A stretch of DNA of 64,000 nucleotides from Watersipora subatra (taxonomy: Eukaryota; Bryozoa; Gymnolaemata; Cheilostomatida; Watersiporidae). The DNA is taken from NCBI RefSeq assembly GCF_963576615.1, contig NC_088708.1:45867196-45931195 (forward strand), in the 5' to 3' direction. The position numbers and the translations under genes are program-made. Below are positions 42,601-52,306 of the stretch, piece by piece (position 1 is the first letter of the stretch; each line of letters starts with the position of its first letter). The notes under the pieces are model-generated. The model saw only the letters and a program-made list of their open reading frames with translations, did no database searches and was not told where the DNA came from.

Positions 42601-45600
42601 CTCAAAAGCATCACGTTGTCGGTGACTCACTCGTATGTATTGTGGGCTGCTTATGCACTGGCAAAAAGTATCAATGTAATAATTTATATTTTCAAATCCT
42701 GAAGATTAAGTAAAACTCACCTTTTTGGGCAGGTGTGCAGATACAGGCATTAAAGTTTGACCTGTGACAGTCATACAAAGTAAATATATCGTACAGTGCT
42801 CTCTTTTAAATGATGGCAACAGCTGTGGAAAAAGTTTGCCAAAATGCATCCAATAAACAAATATTGACAATGCAACAAACCCCTCTTTGGGTAGTGTTTT
42901 GTGTTGCTCATTTTTAATTAGCCCGTTTGATTTCAAATTTTTAGACACAAACAACATTGCAAATATCACACGTTCATATCACACATATGGTTGCTTAACC
43001 CTTTCGTGGGCGAATTTTCAAAACTAAATCAGACTCCCATGGGCGAATTAATTTTCCAAAAAATCAATTTTTTCCAAAAGGTTCATACACTTTTCTGTGT
43101 GTTATTATGTGCATATCTCTATGTTTAAAGGTGCATATGTATACATGTATATGTCCATAGGCATATATATATATTATAAACAAATAAAAATGTATAACAT
43201 AAAATAAATGCTTTTCATAATAATTGTCTATTTACGAATGATATTTTCGAAAGCATTCTCTTTTACAAAGGCCCACATCACAGTCTTTGCACCATGTACT
43301 TATTCGTGTAACAAAGAGCTCCCACAAAAATGTACTTCCTGGATTGACAGGCTCAAAAAACTTTTCAAAATATTCTACTGGTTGAGCATCTACTGGAGTA
43401 AATACTGGGCCTGTCACTGCTATAAACTGCTGAATTGTAGGAGATTTATCTCTGTTTATGTTGGTTATATTCTTCTAGGCACTGGCATCACTCCTACTCA
43501 CATCCTCATCATTACTGCTACCAGCCTTTTCATCACTGTCACTTCTAGATGTAAAGTCATTACAATCACAATTCAAACTTGATTCACTGTCATCTCTTGC
43601 TACTAAATCTAAAAAGTCACTGTCATCTCTGAATCTCTTAGTAATTTCGGTACTAGTACTTGCTTTATGAGAATAATCTCGGGAGGTTCTTTTAGAAGTC
43701 GCCATGACGGTAAACTAAAGTCAAACTCTCAAAAAATTCGGTAAATAAAAGCTAAAACCGAAGCAAGAAAAATAAAAGTTGATGAATTATTTAGAACAAT
43801 TTTCTAATTTTTTTTCGAAAGTTTATTTATTAATCACTGCTAAAAACGATCGTTTTTTTTTCAACCTTGAAGTCAATTTTTGAGGCTAACTGAAACTACT
43901 ATATCGTAGCTTGCTATTGGTAAAAAAAGTAAACAAAAAACGGCATTTAGCTAACCAGAAACGGCAATAATAAAATACGTTACCGAAACGACAAAAACGT
44001 CGCACTGCCCATTAGCAGCCGTATCGCAAAGCGACAAAAACGTCGCACTGCCCACGAAAGGGTTAAGACTACGATGTAGCAACACCAGTGTTAGATGCTT
44101 ATCATTGCAGTACAATATTAAAGATAGGCCACTACAATACTACTTTAAGCATGATTTTACAACATTCAATTAATTTGCAAGGGGTAACATGATAGCTTTA
44201 GCCATTCAGCATACTGTGAAGACCGTTTTACATGGATTTGTCTTCAGTTTTTGTTTTCCTCTCAGGAAATAAAGCAGTTTGAATAGTACTAACTTCAAAT
44301 ACTGTCAAACTGGTGAAGTTAGATTGATTGTTGGGGAAAAAGAGTGTTTTAAAAGTTGACATAGGCTATAGACATTTGTTGTTCAACAGTATAAATTAGG
44401 TTATTAGAAATAATTACTGTTTCTCAGGATGTGACTATAACCAATGATGGAGCAACTATTCTAAAACTGCTCGAGGTAGAACACCCAGCAGCTAAAATCC
44501 TTTGTGAGTTGGCGCAGCTGCAAGATGAGGAAGTAGGAGATGGCACAACATCAGTGGTCATCATTGCTGCTGAACTTCTTAAAAATGCTGATGAATTGGT
44601 TAGACAAAAAATTCATCCCACATCTGTAATTAGTGGATATAGACTAGCATGCAAGTAAGTGCATATCTCAAGTCATTTGTAAGTATAGTGTGGGGCATAG
44701 GAAAAGGAGTAAGAAGGGATTTGACAATTACTGTGGTGCTCAAAATAATGAACACCTCTAGAAAATTTGCGCACTTTGCAGTTTGATACTGCGCTATATT
44801 GTACTACAGACATTTTGACTACATAAATTATAAATCAAACAAAAGCCTGAAATCTCCTTTTTCAAGTTAACTATCAGAGAAAATGATAAAATGCATCTGA
44901 CTGTATTTGAAGATTACCTTATGAATAAATAGCAAGATTACCTTAGTAATAAATAACAAAACAAAAATTAAAAAACGCTTTCACATGAGCTTTTTCATGT
45001 TTTATGGATAAAGTTGAAAAAGTTTGTGAAAAAACTCTTTTTGTGAGTTTGTGGCCCTGAAAAGGGCCGTTGGGGTGTTTAGTGTGCTATGACACATTTA
45101 GTATTTAGTTGGAAAACCTTTTGCGATGATGACAGCCTTGCAGCATCAAGACAAAGTGATCTTAGGATGACATAAAAAGGATAGCATCAATAGAAAGAAA
45201 AACGCCTGGTCTATATTTTGATATATAATTTAAGTGGGTAAAACAGACGCGTAGTAGTCCTAACAGTGAGAATGTGAAAAATGCAGAAAGTTTTTAGAGG
45301 GCTAATTATTTTGAGCAAGACTGTATATAAATCATTTTCCCTTACAAATGTGTAAACTATATGGATGCAAAGCTTTTACTGCAAACGCTGCTTACGCCAC
45401 TCAGCTTTTATTTAACCTGGCATATTAAGACAAACATTTATTTATGGCTGTTGTGTTTTATGGTTTTGACAGCTTTATGTCAGCACACATCTTATCTAGA
45501 GATTGTTTTGTGTACAAATGCCACATTTGACACACTGCAAATCGAACACCAGCAAAATTGAAATCAAAATATTTTTTCAATTTTAGATATATTTTCCTAT

Positions 45601-48600
45601 AGCAAACCACACTAGACTTTCAGCATAATGACAGTTTTCATGATGACAACATGTGAATTGAGTGCATCTATTTATTTTGAAAATATAATTATGTCTTCAT
45701 CATACTGTACGTCTCCCAAGTTTCTTCCTAATATTCCGACTTTTTCATGTTGCACAGTAAGTAAATTTTAAGATTTGTTTTCTGTCATTATCTTGACTCT
45801 GACTTCCAACAAATACATGTATACACACGAGTTTAAAAAGATCTATTAAAGAAAGAGCAAGAGCATGAGCCTACATTTTACGTTTCACAATAAAATAGCG
45901 AATCAATTTTTATCACACTAAAGAATTCTTTTTAATTTAAATCATACTCCATAATTTCTGTTAATGTTTGAGAGATGTACAGCACCAATATGAGTCTTGA
46001 GCTCCTCACTATATATCCATTTTTCAGAGCGGGTTCAGTTTTACTTGCAACATTTTAATCTCATTTGAGAGTCATGAGTGACTTGCTACCTCAAAGTGAT
46101 GTGTGCTTAGTAAAACTTTGCATATATCATCTTGCAATATGCAGCCCTTTGTTTATCACCCACATGGCATACTATTATATTAGTACTTAATTATAAGGTT
46201 GTATTATCTGTCCTACAGAGAGGCATGTAAGTATATACAGGAGCACTTGACAATCAAAACAGATGACTTGGGTAAAGACTGTATAATCAATGCTGCCAAG
46301 ACCTCCATGTCAAGCAAAATCATAGGAGCTGATGCTGATTTCTTCTCAAATATGGTAGTAAATGCTGCCATGGCTGTCAAAATGACAGATCCGAAAGGAA
46401 ATACAAGGTGAGGGAATTTTGTATTAATTCTTTCATTTTATTCCATTTTACTGATTACTTGGTTATTTGATTGATCACTGATTACTGTTTCCATCTCATG
46501 AAGCTTTGGTCAGGTAAAAAGGATGTATAGATTTGAGCAAATATGAAACTAAATGTGTCAGTTTATTTATAGAAAGCAGACCGCTTACATCTTTTTGTTT
46601 GTCTGATAACGCTTTGTCAAAATGTTGAAAAATTAGTATGATGGGGTGGTTGTAGCTATAGTTTTTACTCTAATGTCACCTGATTTGGCCAAATGTTTTG
46701 TTTAAAGGTTGACTTGCTACAAAATTCACATTACAGTTATTTGGTATCAAAAGATTCACCATGTCTTACTCGGCTGTGTTGTAGGTGCATAATATGTGGA
46801 AATGCGATTACAAGCTCTTAAAATCTCAAAAACGAACAGTTAATTGCAGCCATCACGAAACCGTCGTAGATTGGAATCAATTTATTTATCTGACGTAGTC
46901 AAACGATTTGGTTATTGTTTTGGCGCGTGATGTTCTCACGTGAATTGAAAGGCCAATAAAAGGCTCAATATAAAACTTCTCGTAGCACTAGTTTATGACA
47001 AACACTTGGAGTCTTAGCGAAGAGTCCTTACCAAATATATATGCTTGTTAGTTTGCAGTTTTGTTTCGGCTTGGTCTAATCGTCTAGTCGTAATCTGATC
47101 ATGTGACCCATACTTCCTGGCAAACAGCGTGAATAATTTCTGCAGCATTTTTCAACTATCACAGGTGACCAACAGGCTCGTCATATTTTTCAGAGGATGA
47201 TATGCACTCCTTCGAGCTAAGGTTAAAAAATTAAACACAAATTTTTACAGTGGGTTTTGAGATATCAATGCTCAAAATGACAGCATTACAATGATGATGA
47301 AATAGACGCGTAAGGACAATAGACATGGTTTTATTGAATGCGTGAAGTATATTTCTGAAAATTATTCGACGAATGAGGTTGCTTGAAAATGTAAACAGAA
47401 GCCATCTTGTTCAACTACGTCCCATTTGAGCCGTTTTGGAAAGGGATTCTAATCTATGGCAGTTTTGTGATGGGCGCGATAAACTCTTCGTTTTTGAGCT
47501 TTCAATCACATTCCCACATATTATGCACCTACAACACAGCAGAGTAAGACATGGTAAACCTTTTGATACCAAATAACTGTAATGTGAATTTTGCTGTAAG
47601 TCAACCTTTAAGTTAACTGGGCTTCGTAGTTTATATAAAAGCTAGAATAAAATATTTTACATAATTCGCAGCTCTATATTTTCTGGTTTATTGCCTAACA
47701 TTAGAATAATTTTAACTACATTTTTAACTTCTAGGATTTTAGGAAATCAAAAAATCCAAGACTATTAAAATTATGTACAACTGTTACTGATATTATTTAT
47801 ACTAAATACACTGTTTGATCTGCTACATTTTCTCAGGAAAATTCTTCTTAGACATGCATAGTAGTATTTTACCTAAATTTGACCTGCCTCAACCAAATCA
47901 GATGTAACGAGAGAGAATTACATATTTGAAGTTGTTTTGCCTTACAGCGACAAATTTTTCTCTGATAAAAATAACTGCTTTCTAGCTCACTAATGACACT
48001 TTCAGGAAACAAACAATAGAATAAAATGTCATTCAAAATTTTATTTTGAGAAAAACGAGTTCACATTAAATATTACTAATTGTTTTGCATTTCATTTGTT
48101 TACATGTTTACCTACCAACCCATATTTCTTCCTTCACATAGCCAGAATCTAGACCATTGACTAATGAAAGTGACAGCTCTGTTGATGTATGCAGGATTTC
48201 TTTGGAATGGGTTTTGCTGGTTTAAATCATAGTAAATTTTGTTGTGGCTAGATTAGAAATAATGATCCAATTATATGGATAATTGTATATTTACAGCTGC
48301 TTTGATATATTCAGAACATGTTTCCTACCATAAATACATTCATAGCAATATTTTGATAACCAGTAACTATTATAAGTAATCAAAACTCAAAAATGCATCA
48401 CCTTGATAGCGAAGTAATAAAGTAATAGTAAAATATTGCAAACATAAATTATTGTAAACATATATTGCTAAATATTTTAAGTTGTAACTTATTGGTCAAT
48501 TGGCTAAGAACACACTGGATGATTTTTTCCTCGACGGACATTGCTAATCAGGAGAGTCAAATGCTGTAAATGTAAGCTCCTTGGAAAGCATACCAAATGT

Positions 48601-51600
48601 TATCATACACGATCTATGAGGGATTGTTCATACCAGTGTTCCACGAACAAATTCAATATAAGTATTTTAGCATATAATACTGAACACGTTTGTTAAAAGC
48701 AAGCACTCGAAAAAATTGTAGCTCACAAACATCCAACTACAGTGAAACATGGATAACTCGCCCACGGATAGCTCGAACACATGGTTAATTCGAACGGTTT
48801 CTTTGGTCCGTTCCCACGTAATGATAAATTGCTATAGATAACTCGAACTCAACACTGTTAGTTCGAACTGTTTTTTGCCCAACGGCTACCGAAACGGTTG
48901 TTGTCGCTTTAGAAAATAACTTTATTCCAAGCCATAAAGGTAAACCTCAACTTTTCGTAATTCATAAGCGTCGTTATTACCACCATCGGCAAAATATTTT
49001 TGTCAACGACTTTTCTAAAGGTTTGGTGAAATTTGATGTATACCGAACATCCGCGTAGCGATCGCCCTTCGGAAGCGAGGTAAAGTGAGGTAATCTTTGC
49101 ATAAACTTCAAGAAAAATCGGCAAAATTGATCGTGGGTAAAACGCTCAAAAGAAAAAGATGTCTTTTCTTTTGAGCATTTCAACAACGTTCAAGTTTTGC
49201 CAATGTCAATCTAAAAAACGTCCTGGCATTAACATCACCTCAAACAACGAACCAATCTCAAGTGATAGAAAAATCTCTATACTTTTTGATAAAAACGTTT
49301 TAAACTTTACATTAGAAGCATCTAATTTGAAACAAGCCATTTGTGCTTTTGCTTTATATTATAGTTTGTATATGTACTGATGTCTTTTCTTTTGAGCATT
49401 TCAACAATGATCAAGTTTTGCCAATGTCAATCTAAAAAACGTCCTGGCAATAACATCAACTCGAACAACAAACCAATCTCAAGTGATAGAAAAATCTATA
49501 CTCTGATAAAAACGTTTTAAACTTTACATTAGAAGCATTTAATTTGAAACAAGCCATTTGTGCTTTTGATTTATATTATAGATTGTATATGTACATGTAT
49601 CTACTAATAAATAAGTAAATACATGGTCTTGTGACAGTGCTCTGATAATTCGAACACTTTAGCTTGGTCCCGTGAAGTTCGAGTTATCCATGTTTCACTG
49701 TATTTGTAAATATCTCAGACCATGGCTCTTAATGATGCATCGACAGGCCCGCTTGTTCTCTGTCAATGGAGCCTATGTTATCATGTACTCCAATGAAGGC
49801 AAAACTACCTTTACTCTTACGACTGAGTGATACATGTTAGAATTCAAATGCCACCCGTGTACCCCATGACGTACCCCCTGCTACATGAAATCAGGAATCA
49901 CATGTATTCACTTCAATTCTTTTAGTTAAACCTTTCTATTAACTATTTTTTGTCTTGCTAGCTCTATGAGATCAGCAAATGATGTTGCGATTGCCTGATG
50001 TAAAATATTTTGTAGATTCCCAATTAAGGCCGTGAACATCCTCAAGGCACATGGTAGAAGCGCAAATGAGACAGTGTTGGTTGATGGATATGCACTCAAT
50101 TGTACCGTTGGCTCTCAGCAAATGCCCAAGAGAATAGTTGCGCCTAAGATAGCGTGTCTTGACTTCAGTCTCCAAAAAACAAGATTGAAGCTTGGTGTGC
50201 AAATCTTGGTAGAGGATCCAGAGAAACTAGAAGGCATTAGGCAGAGGTGAGTTGGAATTATAACAGATGCACAGATGATTTATAGTTGATGAATTATAGC
50301 TTTACAACTTGAGTGACATTGTGTGGGTAATTTTTTTTATGATCTGGTGTGACCTAACATTATATTATACTTTCAGCAGGTCCATGTGTTCTTCGTAATC
50401 TCTCTCTGCCAGTCACTAAGTACTGAATAAGTGTTGTAGCTACTCATATATCCTGCAGAGAAGCTGACATTACAAGAGACAGGATACAGAAGATCATGGC
50501 CACTGGAGCGAATGTTGTGTTGACCACCGGTGGCATCGATGACCTATGTCTCAAGTACTTTGTGGAGGCTGGTGCAATGGCCGTCAGGAGGTGCAAGAAG
50601 GTCGACTTGAAGAGAATTGCTAAGGCAACTGGAGGTATGTTTGTAACAAGTATTTTTATTAATATATAGTGAGGGCAATTAGAGCTTGTTTCTTATCAGC
50701 GCATTGATTTTCTAGCTACATTCATGATGACTATGGCTAACATGGAGGGTGATGAGTCATTCGAGGCCTCAATGTTGGGCTCATGCGAGGAAATAGTGCA
50801 AGAAAGAATCTGTGATGACGAGCTAATACTAATAAAGGGACCAAAGGCTAGGTCAGCAGCCTCGATTATATTGAGGGGAGCTAATGACTACATGGTAGAT
50901 GAAATGGAGAGATCTATTCATGATGCTCTCTGCGTTGTAAAAAGGGTTCTGGAGTCGAAATCTCTTGTGCCAGGAGGAGGGTGTGTGGAAGCTGCTCTTA
51001 GCATCTATCTAGATAACTTCGCAACCTCCCTGGTAAGGAAGACACTAGTTGTAAACCTTGTATATGTACATTCACCTGCCTCACCGGACTATTGACTAGC
51101 TCTAAATATTACAGGTTTGTTTGTAATGCCTTATGACTACAGTAACTAAGCGTGTTATGATGTTTGCTTTGTCTTAAATATTTGGGTGCTTTTTTATTTG
51201 TTAGAGCTCTCGAGAACAATTAGCAATTTCCGAGTTTGCGCGATCTCTTCTCGTAATACCAAAGCAGCTTGCAGTGAATGGTGCGCAGGACTCGACAGAC
51301 CTGGTCGCCAAGTTGAGGGCTTTCCACAACACGTCACAGATGAATGCTGAGCACAAGGATCTCAAATGGTAAAGCTTACAACAATTGCTATAAAGTATCG
51401 AAGCAGTTCTTGTAAATACAAAGTTGTACCAATTTTACACACATAAATATTCTTACAATAACCTTCCTCTAAGCGCTTGCTATTCAAAATTTTAATATGG
51501 GATAAACCTACAAGCTACTTTTGTGGAAGTTGTGTTCAGTGAAACATACTTATAGCTGCTGAAAATATAAACCTTCATTTTTATTTAATGACCTGGTTTT

Positions 51601-52129
51601 GTATAAAATTGAAACATGTTGCTGTTTGAATTTTATACAATATTCAAACAGAAACATGTTTGAATTTTGTATAAAAGCTTTGATTTTACCTCAATGTTCT
51701 TTGTTCTTCCCATTGATAGAACAAATAGAATCATTATTTTATGAGTTTTACCAATATTTTGCTTAGGTCTATTGTTATCATGTAGTTACACATATAAATG
51801 CTAATTTGTCATACAATATACATATATTACATTACACTACTATTACTATGAAACTCCTCTTTATGAAAGCACTTACAGTCATGCTTTAAACAGCAATAAT
51901 TTGCGTTCAAATTGATTGTAGGGTTGGGTTGGACTTGGTGAAGGGTGTTGTGAGGGACAACAAAAAGGCAGGTGTATTTGAACCTGCCATTTCAAAGGTC
52001 AAAAGTCTGAAGTTTGCCACAGAGGCTGCCATAACCATCTTACGAATTGACGACATGATCAAACTGTTCCCGGAGCAGAAGGAAGGCGGAGCATCCTACC
52101 AAGATGCTCTCAGAGCTGGCACCCTTTAG
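39696..52129 (+). CDS. TCP1: T-complex protein 1 subunit alpha (CCT1)
   Basis: Nine exons: 39696-39768, 41250-41335, 44428-44654, 46219-46407, 50016-50246, 50459-50634, 50716-51032, 51205-51368 and 51922-52129, all GT-AG. The sum is 1671 nt, that is 556 aa, equal to the human protein length. It is one of eight subunits of the TRiC/CCT chaperonin, which folds actin, tubulin and others in the cytosol using ATP. Visible signatures are [47 protein letters not shown] (the GDGTT nucleotide loop with its Asp), [81 protein letters not shown] and [13 protein letters not shown]. These are alpha-specific and separate it from other CCT subunits. The start is in good context (CGAAATGGC). Nothing suggests damage. 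Introns 1-4 hold at least seven DNA transposon insertions. Confidence 0.97.
40139..40316. mobile_element. hAT-type MITE, inverted copy
   Basis: 178 bp in CCT1 intron 1, in opposite orientation to 9235-9426. The ends are CATGCCTGCCAACCC and GTTTGCAGGCCTG. The 8-bp target duplication is AATATGAT (40131-40138) and AGTATGAT (40317-40324), with one mismatch, so it is older than the other copy. Confidence 0.82.
40484..41034. mobile_element. Non-autonomous hAT element with CAGTGGTTCCCAAC ends
   Basis: 551 bp in CCT1 intron 1. The inverted ends are CAGTGGTTCCCAAC and GTTGGGAACCACTG, followed inward by a GGTCCATGG/CCATGG pair. A perfect 8-bp target duplication ACCTAGGA (40476-40483 and 41035-41042) flanks it. 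No transposase. Confidence 0.9.
41690..42080. repeat. Dispersed repeat with CCGTACTTTTCGGACTAT end and GCCGCA words
   Basis: In CCT1 intron 2. The start resembles the widespread animal DNA-transposon end CCGTATTTTNCGGACTATAAGCCGC. Several GCCGCA/GCCGCACC words follow. Inside is a perfect 12-bp hairpin CGGAACAGTGCC/GGCACTGTTCCG (41844-41871). The partner terminal repeat was not found. Confidence 0.55.
42999..44062 (-). mobile_element. Internally deleted piggyBac element
   Basis: 1064 bp in CCT1 intron 2, with ends CCCTTTCGTGGGC and GCCCACGAAAGGG and the TTAA target duplication (42995-42998 and 44063-44066). It carries transposase remnants on the minus strand. A GACAAAAACGTCGCACTGCC motif is repeated near the right end (around 43990 and 44032). 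Confidence 0.93.
43232..43705 (-). pseudogene. piggyBac transposase remnant (N-terminus joined to C-terminal Cys-rich domain)
   Basis: A first open part (43475-43705) begins [12 protein letters not shown] and is acidic and Ser-rich, like piggyBac N-termini. A second part (43232-43417) reads [15 protein letters not shown], the start of the conserved transposase domain, and within about 20 residues turns into [20 protein letters not shown], the C-terminal zinc-binding end. The DDD catalytic core, several hundred residues, is missing. Confidence 0.8.
44731..45323 (-). mobile_element. Deleted Tc1-type transposon, second family
   Basis: 593 bp in CCT1 intron 3, with imperfect inverted ends (CTGTGGTGCTCAAAATAATG against CAGTCTTGCTCAAAATAATT) and TA at both sides (44729-44730 and 45324-45325). 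Most of the transposase is gone, but its C-terminus is readable on the minus strand, [12 protein letters not shown] followed by TAA at 45098-45100. The ends differ from the element at 12448, so it is a different Tc1 family. Confidence 0.85.
45035..45068 (-). promoter_or_regulatory. Histone mRNA-type stem-loop and downstream element in a second Tc1 element
   Basis: 29 nt after the transposase TAA, on the same strand, lies the identical 16-nt GGCCCTTTTCAGGGCC (45068-45053) with 5' flank CCAAC and 3' flank ACAAA. Ten nt further on is AAAAAGAG (45042-45035). Arrangement and orientation match those in the unrelated-ended Tc1 element at 12448-13880. Confidence 0.8.
46706..47607. mobile_element. TTAA-flanked MITE with long inverted repeats, copy 2
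   Basis: 902 bp in CCT1 intron 4, flanked by TTAA (46702-46705 and 47608-47611). The ends are AGGTTGACTTGC and TAAGTCAACCT. It has the same outer repeats as 15560-16433, but the central part is reversed relative to that copy. Non-coding. Confidence 0.85.
48740..49700. mobile_element. pogo/Tigger-like DNA transposon remnant
   Basis: 961 bp in CCT1 intron 4. The ends are CAGTGAAACATGGATAACTC and its complement, next to TA dinucleotides (48738-48739 and 49701-49702). Subterminal repeats of AACTCGAAC-like words are typical of pogo-group ends. Internal open frames on the minus strand (48909-49186) have no recognised domain. It contains a 221-bp tandem duplication. Confidence 0.78.
49158..49594. 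repeat. Tandem duplication, 221-bp unit
   Basis: 49158-49378 and 49379-49594 are near-identical direct copies (both start GATGTCTTTTCTTTTGAGC) with a few substitutions and short deletions. The left edge also forms a foldback with CTCAAAAGAAAAAGAT just upstream. Confidence 0.88.
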
Positions 52130-52184
52130 TTTTTTTACTCATTCATAGATTGTTTGGACGCTGTATCATTGTTTGTATTGTGTG

Positions 52185-52190
52185 AATAAA
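52185..52190 (+). terminator. Poly(A) signal of CCT1
   Basis: AATAAA 55 bp after the CCT1 stop. Confidence 0.8.
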
Positions 52191-52199
52191 ATATAATGC

Positions 52200-52205
52200 T
52201 TTATT
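52200..52205 (-). terminator. Poly(A) signal of BUD31
   Basis: AATAAA on the minus strand about 100 bp after the BUD31 stop, only 9 bp from the CCT1 signal on the other strand. Confidence 0.75.
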
Positions 52206-52306
52206 CGACTATAGATAGCAAACATTAGTGCAAGATTCAGAAATATTTACAAGTGTATATATAAATGGTCATAAGAGTTGAAAGGCCGTCCTCTTGGTCC
52301 ACAAGA

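Noticed and set aside
48909-49186. Possible transposase in the pogo-like element
   Set aside because: Overlapping frames show no DDE or helix-turn-helix motif that I can defend.
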